Below, piece by piece: positions 1-10,112 of a stretch of 33,765 bases of DNA. The notes under the pieces are model-generated. The model searched no databases. It was not told the origin of the DNA and saw only the letters and a list, made by a program, of their open reading frames with translations. How positions within the stretch are numbered: position 1 is the first letter of the stretch; each line of letters begins with the position of its first letter. The DNA is from Chara braunii (lineage: Eukaryota > Streptophyta > Charophyceae > Charales > Characeae). The stretch lies in assembly GCA_003427395.1 (NCBI GenBank), contig BFEA01000183.1:249325-283089 (forward strand). Direction: 5' to 3'. The position numbers were made by a program, and so were the translations under genes.

Positions 1-712
1 ACTTCACATGTCACCGGTTACAACAAAGGTGAGAAGGGACTTGTACTGAACCACCCGGACTGCAACACACACACACGCACACATACATACTTCACGTGTC
101 ACGCGTTACAACACAGGGAAGAAGGAACTGAACTGTACTACCGGACTGCAGCACACCCCATCTACACACATACACACTTCACGTGTCACCGGTTACAGCA
201 AGAATGAGAATGGATTGCACTGAGCCAACATACTGCAGCACACACACATACACACATACACACTTCACATGTCGCCGGTTACAGCAAGGGTGAGAAANGA
301 CTGAACTAAACTACCCGGACTGCAACACACACACACATACTCACATACACACTTCACATGTCACCGGTTAAAACAAACGTGAGAAAGGACTGAACTGAAC
401 TACTCGGACTGCAGNACACACACACATNCACACATACACACTTCACATGTCACCGGTTACAGCAAGGGTGAGGAGGGACTGCACTGAACCACCCGGACTG
501 CAGCACTCGCACACATACACACATACACACTTCACATGTCACCGATTAGAACAAACGTGAGAAAGGACTGAACTGAACTACCCGGACTGCAGCACACACA
601 CACACACACACACATACACACTTCACATGTCACCGGTTACAGCAAGGATGACAAGGGACTGCACTGAACCACCCGGACTACAGCACACACACACATACAC
701 ACATACACACCA
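1..712. repeat. Minisatellite array 1, 86-91 bp unit, about 8 copies
   Basis: The phrase ACTTCACRTGTCACCGG recurs at 1, 89, 176, 262, 351, 440, 529 and 620, giving intervals of 88, 87, 86, 89, 89, 89 and 91 bp. Each unit ends in 'CCCGGACTGCAGC' followed by a variable (AC)n/(ACAT) stretch, which explains the length variation. Ambiguous bases occur at 297, 415, 428 and 715. The last copy breaks down near 712. A transition stretch without clear repeats (713-840) leads to the next array. No gene is supported. Confidence 0.9.
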
Positions 713-840
713 GTNACAGCCAAATGACAAGATTTGAGTACTCTTCACTAGGGGGAAACCATAGCGGCACATCANGGAACACCTCGCCACACACTTACAC
801 ACACTAATTACAGCCAAAAGACAAGATTAGAAGCAATCTA

Positions 841-2090
841 CCTAGAGGAGAGTTCACCGAAGTATCCCGGAGTGAATCTCAAAACACAAGCATCAAGATC
901 AGCCAAAACACAAGGTTGAAAGCATCTATGCTAGAGGAAAGTTCACCGAAGTATCCCGGAATGAATCGCAACACACACAAGCATCAAGGACAACCAAANG
1001 ATGAGATTGAGGGCATCTACACAAGAGGAAAGGTCACCGAAGTATCCCGGAATGAATCGCAACACACAGAAGCATCAAGGACGAATAAAAGACAAGACTG
1101 AGTGCATCTACACAAGAGGAAAGTTCACCGAAGTATCCCGGAATGAATCGCAACACACACAAGCATCAGATCAGCCACAAGACAAGATTGAGAGCATTTA
1201 CACAAGAGGAAAGTTCACCGAAGTATCCCGGAATGAATCGCAACACACTCAAGCATCAAGGACAGCCAAATGACAAGATTGAGAGCATCTACACAAGAGG
1301 AAAGTTCACCGAAGTATCCCGGAATGAATCGCAACACACACAAGCATCAAGATCAGCCACAAGACAAGATTGAGAGCATCTACACAAGAGGAAAGTTCAC
1401 CGAAGTATCCCGAAATGAATCGCAACACACACAAGCATCAAGGACAGCCAAAAGACAAGATTGAGAGCATCTACACAAGAGGAAAGTTCACCGAAGTATC
1501 TCGGAATGAATCGCAACACACACAAGCATCAGATCAGCCACAAGACAAGATTGAGAGCATCTACACAAGAGGAAAGTTCACCGAAGTATCCTGGAATGAA
1601 TCACACACACAAAAGCATCAAGGACAACCAAAAGACAAGATTGGGAGCCTCTACACAAGAGGGAAGTTCACCGAAGTATCCCGGAATGAATCGCAACACA
1701 CATTAGCATCAAATTCAGGCAAAAGATAAGATTGAGAGCATCTACACAAGAGAAAAGTTCATCGAAGTATCCCGAAATGAATCGCAACACACACAAGCAT
1801 CAAGGACAGCCAAAACACAAGATTGAGAGCATCTACACAAGGGGGAAGTTCACCGAAGTTTCCCGGAATGAATCGTAACACACACAAGCATCAAGATCAG
1901 CCAAAAGAAGAGTTTGGAGCAACCTGGCAAAAGGAAAGTTCACTGAAGTATCCCGGAATGAATCGCAACACATGCGAGCATCAAGATCAACCAAAAGATG
2001 AGATTGGAAGCAATCTGGCAAGAGGAAAGCTCACCGAAGTATCCCAGAATGAATCGCAACACACACAAGCATGAAAATGAGCCAAAATTT
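841..2090. repeat. Minisatellite array 2, 91-bp unit, 14 copies
   Basis: The phrase GAAGTATCCCGGA (with variants) recurs at 859, 948, 1039, 1130, 1220, 1311, 1402, 1493, 1583, 1673, 1764, 1855, 1945 and 2036. Spacing is 89-91 bp and mostly exactly 91. Because 91 is not a multiple of three, each unit shifts the frame, so overlapping open frames carry the same peptides (PKYPGMNRNTHKHQ and FTEVSRNESQHTQAS) without implying a gene. Read on the minus strand, the unit shares the order 'GTGTGTTGYGAT...TTCCGG...ATACTT...TTTCCTCT' with the array at 32230-33640, suggesting common ancestry. N at 1000. Confidence 0.93.
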
Positions 2091-2104
2091 CAGTTTTTGA
2101 GAGG

Positions 2105-2275
2105 TGGTCTAAGGCAGAGGAGGGAGAAGAAGATGAAGGAGGAGGGGGAAAAGAAGGAGAGGAAGGAGAAGAAGAAGAAGAAGAGGAAGGAGAAGGGGAG
2201 GAAGAAGGAGAAGAAGAAGAAGAAGAAGAAGAAGAAGAAGAAGAAGATGATGAAGAAGTAAAAGAAGAAGAAGAC
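2105..2275. repeat. (GAA)/(GGA)-rich polypurine tract
   Basis: About 170 bp of almost pure purine on the plus strand, mostly GAA, GAG and AGG triplets. It matches in position and composition the pyrimidine (TTC/CTC) tract at 29795-29975 in element B, read in the opposite direction. Open frames on both strands here (runs of Glu/Lys or Phe/Leu) are compositional. Confidence 0.9.
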
Positions 2276-2339
2276 TTCCTCCTCTTTCACTCACCTTTTG
2301 CTCGTCTCTAAGCAGTGAAGTCCGAGGCTTGGTTCTAAC

Positions 2340-2890
2340 TCCTAAAGTATGGCTCCCCTTCCTCCCAAGTTCTCTCCTCCTCTTCTCACACCTCTTCTCA
2401 AGCTATGGCAGGCTCCTATCTCTAAGGCTATGGAGTCCTTCCCTCTAGGAGGGCTAAGGGGACCCCTTCTAGCCTCTCCTTCTATCTCACAGCCTGAGGG
2501 CTATGGCGGATTACTCTCCTCACTTCCTCCTAGCCTCTAGGGCTTCTTCCTCAACCCTATCACCATAGTCAGGCTTCAGGCTAGCTCCGACTGTCATCTC
2601 CTTGCTCTACTCCACTAGGATTCTCTCATGGGCTCATTTTGGCAGCATGGGCTCCTCTCATGCTCAAATGAGAGTGGCGGCCTGCACCTCCAGCTTATGT
2701 AGGCTGAAATTGGTGCACAGCCCAGCCTTTAGGCCTCCCCAAGTGCCTCTAGGTGGACCGAGGTAACCCCAAGGCCAAATTTCAGGTTTTGGCCTCCCTG
2801 GAGGTACCTGGGCCTCATCTTGGCCAGGTACATGCAGTTGGTGAGGCAAGTACCACTTCGGACTACCCCTTGGCCTACCCCGGCCTCCTT
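2340..2890 (-). repeat. Block conserved between elements A and B, next to the TTC tract
   Basis: Read on the minus strand, this stretch contains 'CAGCCTACATAAG', 'GAGCCCATGCTGCC', 'GATCCGCCATAGCC'-like and 'GAGGCTAGA' phrases. They recur in the same order at 29335-29640 of element B ('CAGCCTACATAAGTTGG', 'GTGCCCATGCTGCCCAAG', 'GTGATCCGCCATAGCCCC'). The spacing between phrases is nearly conserved. The stretch lies between the hairpin-rich body and the polypyrimidine tract in both elements. I see no conserved reading frame. Its role is unknown. Confidence 0.75.
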
Positions 2891-3689
2891 TCTTATTAAA
2901 AGGAGCTGCCTTTTTGGGGTACCCATACCCGAAATGCAGCCTTTGATGAAAATTGAGGGCCTAAAGGCCCTTTTCTTGTCTTTTTCCAGATCATTGAGAC
3001 CTGCCAGTCCCTACTGCTGCAGTCCCAACCTGGCGGCACATTTTCCTCCCCCCATTCCTCCTTTGTTTTTCTCATTTCTGATGGGGCAAGTGTCCAACAG
3101 ATATTTTTCCTTTTTCTAGCTGTTGGACCCTGTCCAAGCTCTGATTTTGCAGCCGGCCTGTGGCCGTTATACCTCGGATTGCAGTAGCGGCACCCCCATG
3201 GTCCTAGGGGGCTCCGTTTGGCCGCCGCCGCTTCCAGCTCGAGGCCCCCTTGCTCCGATTTTCTCTGGCCAGCCATTTCCTCATGTGGGGCCTTCGGAAC
3301 TTTGTTTTTCTTGGCCTGGCTGGCTCCGAATAACCCGGACTGCGTGCCGCTACTCCCTCTTCTCTTTCCCCTTGGCACCTCCTGCCGGCGCTTGCCGTGG
3401 TGGTACTTAATATTTTCGTCCGGGCCCCCGACCCGGACAGCGCCGCCCCCCTCGATATTACTTTACTTTTATTGTCATTATACCTCATCCAGGTTCCCCT
3501 TGGGTCATCCTAGATACCTTCCATCTTTCCCGCGTCACGCCCGCCTCTTCCATTCCGTCGACAATTCTTGTCGACGCCCGACTTCTCCCCATCCTCCTAT
3601 TGTTCTTAGTTCATACCGTTCCTCTGGCGTCATCCGGGGTGACGACCCGATTTTTGTTGGGTCATCATGCATCCCCATCGTTCAGTCGC

Positions 3690-3870
3690 CAGTTATTCCG
3701 CCGACGGCTCCCGACACTCAGTCCCGTCGATACCCGACCCGCCAGTGGTTCTGTCGGTGCCGCAATTTTTGCCCGGTCCCACGTGGTCCCCGACACTTCG
3801 CCCTGCCGACACCATATCTTTTCTCGGTCTCACATGGTCCTCGACACTTCGCCCCGCCGACAGCACGTCT
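3690..3870 (-). repeat. Terminus-like GTGTCGGGGACC repeats in element A
   Basis: On the minus strand the motif TGTCGRGGACC and variants recur several times (for example at 3795-3785 and 3846-3836, and a TGTCGGGAGCC near 3715). Copies are separated by RGCGGG or GTGGGACC phrases and are less regular than the 26-bp array at 26602-26745 of element B. The motif resembles the TGTCGGG ends of elements A, B and C. Confidence 0.65.
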
Positions 3871-4307
3871 CTTCTTGGTGTTCCTACGATCTTTTCGCCT
3901 TACGGCGGTCTTTTACCCTCGTTCCTTTCGCACCTCTCCCACCGCTTCTTCCCCGGACGCGGATCCCAGATTAGCCTGTGGCCCCCTCTGCTCTTTTGTC
4001 GCTACGTCCTAGTGGCCCACCTGACCCGGCTACCTTTTCTCATGGCGGCACCCCACGTCCGATGGGAACTCGCGTGTGTCCTATGTCATCACTATTTCCT
4101 TGCGGTCCTCTGCCGCCTCCCATTTCGTCAATTTCTACCTGGTTCATTGGTCCTAACGGCTTCAAGCAACCTATGGACTCCTCGCGCCTGCGCGTGTGCC
4201 TTGATCCTCCCATCCTTCCTGCATCCGATTTTCTCTGTCGTGCACAAATCGGCCATGTACAGTCTCTTGAGTGGTGGGAAGTCATTCGGGACTCACCAGT
4301 CCCGACA

Positions 4308-4600
4308 ACGGTCTCTACTTAGGATGTGGCCGCAAACGTTGAGGGATTGGAACATGATATGCCTGGATTGTCCACAAGGCATAGACCACATGGGGGATCT
4401 GCAAATGGCTGACCAGCATCGTTTGGATGAACCACAAATTTGTGCCCCACCACGAGCAGACCACATGGGTGATCTGCAAATGACTGACCAGCAAGCAACC
4501 CAATACATTTTGGGTTTGCATCAACACCCGATCTGCAAATTGTTGGCCAGCATCCGGCACACCAGCCTGAGATCCTCACCAATCTCTGTGGTCTGACTGT
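4308..4600. repeat. Short degenerate tandem repeat (GATCTGCAAAT phrase)
   Basis: Beyond the end of element A, the phrase 'GACCACATGGGNGATCTGCAAATG' (split here by N) followed by 'CTGACCAGCA' occurs at about 4385 and 4459. A shortened third copy ('CGATCTGCAAATTGTTGGCCAGCA' in part) lies near 4530. Open frames on both strands simply translate this repeat. No protein family is recognised. Confidence 0.6.
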
Positions 4601-4649
4601 AACTAATATTTGTCTTCACATTGTCCATCGCCCATTTTATACACCAATC

Positions 4650-4799
4650 AGACTTCCGTGCAATCGCCCTCCAGCTTGATACAGACCTGCCCTGCCTACA
4701 ACCAGAGGATTGTAATTATACCAGGGAAAGAGGCTTTACCATTGGTGTCCTACAAGTAGCAATGAGGGACTGCCAGCTTGAGCTACAATGCTCGAGCAG
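4650..4799 (+). other. Possible exon-like open segment with consensus splice donor
   Basis: This frame is open from 4603 to 4803. It is preceded by a pyrimidine-containing stretch ending CAATCAG (acceptor-like, about 4650) and ends at AGCAG|GTGAGT, a consensus 5' splice site (4799/4800). The peptide (for example DCNYTRERGFTIGVLQV) matches no family I know. A simple join to the next open frame at 4897 is out of phase, so I do not claim they belong together. Chance is a real alternative. Confidence 0.25.
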
Positions 4800-4911
4800 G
4801 TGAGTGGTTTAATCCTCCATCCCACATCTCTGCCTGCATTGTGCACGGACTTGGCCATTACATGGCCATTGCACGTGCCTCTGACCATTGGATGAGTGGG
4901 ACAACGACATC

Positions 4912-5334
4912 ATGGTCCATGCTATGACCGATGTTACCGATTTCGTACGTAATGATGCTATTTTCTTGCCACACCAAACTGTCCGCAATCTCTTTTATGT
5001 CGAAGATCACTCCTTTGGCGCTGTGTTGCAGCACGACAATGTACCAGCTATCTGCGACCTTTTCCTTTGCACTGCTACAAACGCTGTTACACTCGGCTGT
5101 AGTCACCATCGTCACTACAATAACATGGTTTCTGCATCTATGTGTGTAGAGGACTGTCCCTCCATTCCTGACTGTATATGTCCATTTTGCGGCGATAGGC
5201 GCTATACTGAATGCATGGTCTTTTGTAGTGAGTGTTCTTCATTCATTTTAGCATGCAATTGACATGCCATTTGTCGGGAGTGTATGATGGGCATGCTTAA
5301 TGCCAGCCGTCGTGGCAATGATTGTGTTGAGTGA
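4912..5334 (+). pseudogene. Cys/His-rich, RING-like reading frame interrupted by TGA
   Basis: The frame containing ATG at 4912 runs to TGA at 5260-5262, and the same frame then continues to TGA at 5332-5334. The C-terminal part is Cys-rich: ICPFCGDRRYTEC, then FCSECSSFILACN, the stop, then HAICRECMMG. The spacing (CxxC pairs, a C followed shortly by H, then CxxC) resembles a RING or related zinc-binding fold, and the stop falls between the expected Cys and His. No upstream start context or partner domain is recognised. The second stop abuts the inverted repeat at 5333. It could be a decayed host gene fragment or a transposon-borne gene. What I see is the Cys/His spacing; the RING label is inference. 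Confidence 0.35.
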
Positions 5335-5414
5335 TCGCAAGCACCCCCTAGGGGTGGATGCTCGGAGGGCGCCCCAACTATGGCGAGCTCCACCCGTAGG
5401 GGGTGCTTGCGATC
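5333..5414. repeat. 26-bp perfect-but-one inverted repeat with 30-nt loop
   Basis: Left arm 5333-5358 begins GATCGCAAGCACCCCC; right arm 5389-5414 ends GGGGGTGCTTGCGATC. The arms differ at one position. The loop (5359-5388) is present in opposite orientation in the related LTR copy at 12650-12683, where only the right arm remains. Confidence 0.9.
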
Positions 5415-5978
5415 GGGTGGGCTATTCTGAGGCTCTGCATGGTATTCGTGGGTGGACCACTGTTGCTGCATCGTCCTCTGGGATCGTGCATGGCATCTGC
5501 AGTGGCGCTGCAGCCATAGCTGCAGCTTTCCTCGTCAGAGTTCCTCATTGGCACTTCGGGTTACATCGCAGTTCCTGTTCTTCATCTGGGTGGTTAGTGC
5601 AGGCCTTTGGGAGGTTGTTGTTGTGTGGTGTTACTAACTGGGTGTACTCTAGGGAGTGGAGTGTGTGATTCTATGAGTGGCGAGACACTGAGACAAACCC
5701 TGTAATGATATTGGTTCAGATCGGCGCAATCTCGGATTGTTCCTTTGTTATCCTCGCGGGTGTCTACTTGTGATTGGTTGTTGGGAGTACTGTCAGAGAG
5801 TGGGAAACATTTCATGTTATCTCCACACCTGTGCATAGTGCTTTTTCGTCGCTTACTCTGTTTGTGTGCAGTGTGTACTCTGTCTCCTCTCCCCTTCTTC
5901 TTATGCATGTATGGGCGTGTGTGAGATTGTCTGCGTGTGAGTGTTGGTGAAAATCAACAGACAACCAAGTTCATTACA
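5415..5978 (+). repeat. LTR-like copy 1 (3' part) of element 1
   Basis: About 560 bp closely matching 12707-13272 (shared phrases include GGCATCTGCAGTGG, GCAGCTTTCCTCGTCAGAG, TGTCTACTTGTGATTG and CTTATGCATGTATGGGCG). It ends ...TTCATTACA at 5978, directly before a primer-binding-like sequence, as a 5' LTR should. The 5' half of the LTR cannot be identified: upstream sequence here and at 12130-12650 does not match beyond the palindrome. Confidence 0.75.
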
Positions 5979-5980
5979 AT

Positions 5981-5997
5981 TGGTACCGGAGCGAGAT
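5981..5997 (+). promoter_or_regulatory. Primer-binding-site-like sequence
   Basis: TGGTACCGGAGCGAGAT begins 2 bp after the LTR end. Plant gypsy elements usually have TGGTATCAGAGC here, complementary to initiator tRNA-Met. This one keeps TGGTA and GAGC but differs between them, so the primer tRNA is uncertain. A second TGGTACCAGATC occurs at about 6221. Confidence 0.55.
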
Positions 5998-7503
5998 AGG
6001 ATCTAACGTTATGAGGGTTGAGTGTGATTGGGGCACCTTCTTCTTCTGGTGATCTTCTGGAGAGAGATCCATGGAGGTTCTTCTTCCTCAGTACTGAAGC
6101 AGGCCAGAAGAAGAGATACAGGCGGTGAATTCAAGGGATCAGTGATGGATCGATCGGGTGCAGGATCCTGCCAGAGCGCCTTACTTGGTGTGGCGAGTAC
6201 AAGGCTATCTCGCCAGTATTGGTACCAGATCTAGAATCGTGATTTGGCTATGAGTGGCGATATCCCTGAGGACCTTTCGGAATTGAGTGGCGACTTCATC
6301 AAAGGGTAGCGCTGACCACGATTGACTGACAGAGTCAACCCTACACTATATTGACCCCAGCAGGGGCCATCTCCAGTGTCAACGGACCAGGGAGAAAGTG
6401 ACGAAGTATCTTCTCCTCGTTGTCAGAGTGCCACCAGACAAGGGATTGAAACACCTCAGTGTCTTCTGCAAGTTCAAGAAGTTTCGCGAGTTTCTGTGCG
6501 TGGGGATTGGAGGAGCAGTCTTTGAAGCAAAGTGGCGAGAAGGGAATATAATGTCTGCCATAGCCGGAGCTTCTTCCTCATATGCAAAAACTCTTTGAAG
6601 TGAGTATGTTCCACGCAGTACTCAATGTAGCGAATTATTTAGTGTCAGTATAGTCATAATTGATGAGCTATCTGTCAGTCTAGGTCCAAAAAGAGATTTG
6701 CCTGACAGCATGACAGCCATAGCCATCTTCTTCCCCATCTCCTGTTTCTCATCTCTCTCCATCTATCGACTCTTTCTAACTCGAAATTGTTATGTGACTG
6801 CCTGACAGTATTGCGCTAAATACAGTAGGTTCAGATTGTGAATTCTGTCCTGGAAAAGTAGTGATACTGTGAATTGTAATTTTGCGTTGAGTCTATATAT
6901 AGCGTGGGCTACCTAGGGTTAGTGATAATTACAATTATGTCCATCAGAATTGGATTCTGGTTGTTTCTAGTGAAGCGCAATTCTCTTGTTGTCATCTGGC
7001 CAAGAGCGCTTGTCCTGATTTGCGATAATCGAGCAGATAGAGTGAAAATTGTGATCCGCCATACCCTTGGGTATGGCCGCCAGAGTCATCAGCGGCAAAA
7101 TTTGAGTTTGAGTCAGGGTAGCAGTCAACTAATTAAATTACTGAATCTTGTTGGTCTGTGCTTGTTTGTGCTTACCTTTTCGTCTCCTCTACTGATTGCT
7201 CTTGTTTTCTAGTGGGCACTGGAACTTTAGTGACCTCTCTGGAAAGGCTGGAAATGACAGTACTAACTCCAGTGTGGTCCAGGGTCAATCAAAAGGAAAT
7301 CGTGTCTTTGATTTCGTTGGACTGTGCGTCTCTCCGGCTCGTGGCCTTAGAGAAGGCTTCTAACCCAAATCGCTTGTTGCCTATTCACCCACCTACTACT
7401 GTATTAGAGGTAGCAGCGTTCTCTGTGTGTTTGAAAGAAGTCTGATAATCGCTGCATACTCTGTGTCTGTTGTTCAATTAACTTATTGTTTGAAAGGAGA
7501 AAA
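5998..7503 (+). other. Leader between primer-binding-like site and gag; no recognised gene
   Basis: About 1.5 kb without a conserved protein. It contains a short frame at 6251-6310 and a 66-codon frame at 6398-6598 (LKHLSVFCKFKKFREF region) that I do not recognise. A TATA-like TCTATATATAG lies at 6892-6902. A 95-codon frame at 7158-7445 is also unrecognised. A long untranslated leader is common in gypsy elements. Alternatively, part of this could be a nested LTR with its own TATA box, but no second copy of it occurs in the window. Confidence 0.5.
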
Positions 7504-8561
7504 ATGTTTGAGCAAGGTGCAGAGTCGCAGCCACAGGTACAAGTGGTGGAGGAACCACAATCCTCTAGTCCCCCTCCTCCTCTGACTGCGACCCAGCAGC
7601 GTGTTCAAGAGGTGAAGGAGAAGCTCCAGCAGCAGCAGGACCTGCTAGCAGAGTTGGAGAGGCAAGAGGCAGCCGACATGGAAACTGCAACAGCAGGACA
7701 TATCTGTTGGGGCCGCTGGCCAGGATAGAGGCAGATGGTCGGTCCGCAGAAGCGAATAAGTGTATGGCAGAGTGGATCCGACTGGACCACAAAGCCACAA
7801 CTTCTTATTTCACTAACCGGGATGATGGGATGGCACGACTAGAACACCGTGTTGATGATCTGGCAGCTCAGCAAACAAAGATCCTGACAACAATAGAATC
7901 TTTGGTTGCTCAGCTGACAGCTGCTGACATTGTTGTTTCCTCCCCTCTGTCCGCCAAACCTCTCAAACCTTCTCCTCCTCCTTCTCACCCTACCAGTTTC
8001 GGACATTCTTCCCCTTCACCATCTCCTCCCCCAAAAACACCAGTCCTAGGGACCACTGTCCCTCCAGCAGGTGATCAGCGGATCTTTCCCAAGATCCCAG
8101 CCCCCAATAAGTTCAAAGGAGATGACCCCAAAGTGGATGTTGGAGAGTGGGCCGCTGGTGCAAGAACCTACCTGAGAGGCTTCACCTGTCCTGAAGAGAC
8201 AAAGGTCTCTATGGTCCTAGGTCTGTTAGAGGGCCGCGCTCTGAAGTGGGCCACCTCCACCTCCAGAAGCAAGGACAAGAGGCTGGAAGACTGGGCTTTT
8301 GGGTTGGGAGTGGACGGGCTTCTCCAGGCCCTGGAGGACAGATTTGCAGACAAGGAGCGAGCCCGAAAGGCTGNTGACAGGATTGCTCGCCTGGGGCAGC
8401 AGCGGTATTCAGGGACCCTTCACTCCTTGTTTGCAGAATNCGAGCAGCTCACCTCCACCGCTGGGTTAGTCATGTCTACTGATGATTTGCTGACTAACTT
8501 TTGCAGGGCAGCGCCTAAGAAGTTCGCTGCAACATTGTACAACTCTGGGCACAAGGACTAG
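7504..8561 (+). pseudogene. gag: Ty3/gypsy gag (capsid region), element 1, frameshifted
   Basis: Gag builds the virus-like particle. The likely start is ATG 7504 (MFEQGAESQPQ) after AGGAGAAAA. The N-terminal part has a coiled-coil-like Gln/Glu-rich segment (QRVQEVKEKLQQQQDLLAEL). At about 7700 the frame shifts, and the remainder reads on from 7707. Next come a Pro/Ser-rich linker (KPSPPPSHP) and the conserved capsid core: NKFKGDDPKVDVGEWA, TYLRGFTCPEETK, MVLGLLEGRALKWA, then LLQALEDRFADKERARK. It ends at TAG 8561 right after HKD. The zinc knuckle expected next is not here but in the inverted block at 10214-10708. Ns at 8374, 8440, 8574 and 8577. Identification as gypsy gag is firm; the function is lost. 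Confidence 0.85.
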
Positions 8562-8707
8562 AGATCCTTTGGCNGCNCAACGCTGGATATGGAGGCAAAA
8601 CTCCATGTCCAGACCCCCTCCTCTGATAGGAGGAAGAGAGCCTTCCCTCGTGGTGGAAAAAAATGAAAGGCTGCTTTTGCTCATGCAGGTTCTGGATCAG
8701 CAAGTGT
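8191..8707 (+). repeat. Left arm of 517-bp inverted duplication (gag)
   Basis: Pairs base for base with 10590-11106 on the opposite strand: coordinates sum to 19297 throughout, with no indels seen. Even the ambiguous bases at 8374 and 8440 pair with Ns at 10923 and 10857. Ns at 8574 and 8577 pair with called bases at 10723 and 10720. Confidence 0.92.
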
Positions 8708-8739
8708 TCGTGGATCTCTATCACTGACTATAGAAGTGG

Positions 8740-9139
8740 GCGGTCCATGGTGAGTGACCTACCTCTTTGAAAACGCTGCTCTCATAGCGGGGACCTTGGC
8801 TACTTCTGGCAAGGGGATGAACTCTGCGTACTTAGAGAACCTGTCAACACATACCATTACCTGACGCATGCCACGAGTGGTGGTCTTGCCTAAATCTGTG
8901 AAGTCTATAGACACAGACTCAGCATGACCATCAGGTATGGGTAAGGTTTTGCGCAATCCTAGAGGAGGCCTACGCTGGACCTTGTTTTTTTGGCAGAGCT
9001 CATAGGTTTCAATATAGTGCAGCAGATCACTCCGCATCTCCTAGCAAAAGAAGCGCTACGACAGGGCCGCATAGGACTTCAGGAACCCAAAACGACTGCG
9101 TGCCTCATGACATTCTGACATTAGCAGAGTTCTCTGTCG
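8740..9139 (-). pseudogene. int: Ty3/gypsy integrase, zinc-binding and start of catalytic core (inverted block)
   Basis: Read from 9139 down to 8740, the frame shows a decayed zinc-binding module. The first His is present (ECHEARSRFG), but the second His and the first Cys of the HHCC set are lost, leaving ELCQKNK. The core follows: LGLRKTLPIPDGHAES, then SIDFTDL, which carries the first Asp of the DDE triad, then VMVCVDRFSKYAEFIPL. The frame ends at AFSKR, before the second Asp and the Glu. Stops interrupt near 9120 and 9045. It continues the frame of the upstream pol fragment (9140-9622). The plus-strand C-terminal part of an integrase at 11340-12125 is the natural continuation that the inversion separated from it. 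Confidence 0.75.
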
Positions 9140-9622
9140 CTAGTCTTGGGGAATGCACAAGCGTTCCTCACCTCTGTTGTAGGTATACAGCAAGCCTGAG
9201 CTCAGGGCACAGCCTGGTTCAGAGTTGGGATTTGCTTGTAGATTCCTGACTATGGGTCCATAAGTCGGGTCCTGAGGCAATAAGCGGGTAATGGTCTGAC
9301 GGGTCTCAAGCTGGTGTCTGAGCTCCTTAAGCTCAATAGGGTACATCTTGTAGATGTGGCCCTTTGGAGGGACCGCTCCAGGCAACAGCTCGATGTGAGG
9401 CTTGGTTGGCCGGTGGGGTAACCCAGCAGGCTCCTGTATCAGATCGGCATACTGGTCCACCACTTGCTGGACTTCAGGAGGACAGGGAACAACTTCAGCG
9501 TCTGTTTGCTTGACAAGGGCCAAGAACAGACGCTCACGGTCATACTGGCGAGAGAGAGTGTAGAACTCCCTCACTCGTAAACTGTAGCAGGAAGTTTTGG
9601 GGTGGTGTTCAGCAGCAATCAT
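9140..9622 (-). pseudogene. pol: Ty3/gypsy pol fragment: protease-RT linker fused to RNase H-integrase linker (RT deleted)
   Basis: A 160-codon minus frame. Residues 1-106 are the region before the RT palm: the QYADLIQEPAGLPHRP and HIELLPGAVPPKGHIYKMYP segments and ELKELRHQLET, which is where RT normally starts. From about residue 107 the sequence jumps to the linker between RNase H and integrase (GLLYTYNRGEERLCIP). The RT catalytic domain (YxDD) and RNase H, normally well over 1 kb, are absent. The junction (about 9300) leaves the frame open, so this is an internal deletion, not a frameshift. It cannot encode a working polymerase. Confidence 0.75.
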
Positions 9623-9634
9623 GCATGGCTAATA

Positions 9635-10112
9635 CACTCCCTGCATATTGGGGAGTTTAACCTTAGGAATCTGCCAGTCGATCCTAGGCTTGACTGCCCG
9701 TAGCCACTGCATAGAAAACACCAAATCAAAGGGAAGATCAGGGAAAATATAGAAGTTCAGACTATGTCTGACTTCTCCAGTTGTATCGAAGGTCACAGGG
9801 ATGCCTCTGACCTTCTCCTTGATAGTGAGGATAGTGGAGTCCCCTATCCGGACCTGCAGCGGTTGCTGCAGTATCTCTACCTTTAGACCCAGATGCAGCT
9901 TTTTAATTGCATTAGGTGACAAAGTTTCGGGTAGCTCCACAATCCAGCAAACCTTTAATTTTGGTGTGGTTGATCAGGGGTTGAAGTAGGATGAGTTCAG
10001 ATTCGGTTTTCCTCTTCAGTTGAAGGAAGAGGGAAGCAAACATCTGAGCCTCATGCTCCTCCAGTTCCTGATCCGGGTCAGGATCTTGATAACAAAAGGA
10101 TGCTGCTCGCAC
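9635..10112 (-). pseudogene. pro: Ty3/gypsy aspartic protease (inverted block)
   Basis: The minus frame from 10112 gives ...KIKGLLDCGATRNFVT. DCGAT occupies the place of the retropepsin D-S/T-G-A active site, with Cys where Ser/Thr is usual. The adjacent frame from 9940 continues the fold (IKKLHLGLKVEIL, VRGIPVTFDTTGEVR, FPDLPFDLVFSMQWLRA, which is the flap-to-C-terminal region including the conserved LPFDLVFSMQWL segment). A frameshift near 9910 separates the two parts. The piece sits between gag (10214-11106) and the pol linker (9622) in the usual gag-protease-pol order on the minus strand. Confidence 0.75.

Larger units (their letters stand above)
1..4307 (-). mobile_element. Element A: non-coding composite element with TGTCGG terminus, inverted relative to element B
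   Basis: Read on the minus strand, the element starts at 4307 with TGTCGGGACT, whose first bases fold back on AGTCCCG. It then runs through GTGTCGGGGACC-like repeats (about 3870-3690), a TCCGAGGTATAACGG motif (3179-3165), a 'TAGGGACTGGCAGG' phrase (about 3030-3000), a block conserved with 29180-29700 (2890-2340), a TTC tract (2275-2105) and tandem arrays (2090-1). The same blocks occur in the same order in element B at 26041-33765 on the plus strand, so A and B are relatives. A's internal part is about 1.3 kb shorter because B has a duplicated module. No transposase or other conserved protein is visible. The outer end lies beyond base 1. The base just outside the terminus belongs to ACGG (4308-4311), which is CCGT in the element's own orientation. 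Its nature (Ginger-like element, giant LTR, other) is inference. Confidence 0.65.

Noticed and set aside
916-2074. Overlapping open frames of 60-119 codons in array 2
   Set aside because: They translate the 91-bp minisatellite, and the same peptides recur in shifted frames because 91 is not a multiple of three. No start context or domain.
1998-2294. Lys/Glu- and Leu/Phe-rich open frames
   Set aside because: Compositional by-product of the GAA tract.
2896-3378. 160-codon minus-strand open frame in element A
   Set aside because: No family resemblance, no counterpart frame in element B, and it runs through hairpin DNA.
3218-4596. 264- and 309-codon plus-strand open frames
   Set aside because: Low-complexity Ser/Pro/Leu-rich translation; one crosses the element A boundary at 4307 into unrelated flank, as a real element gene should not.
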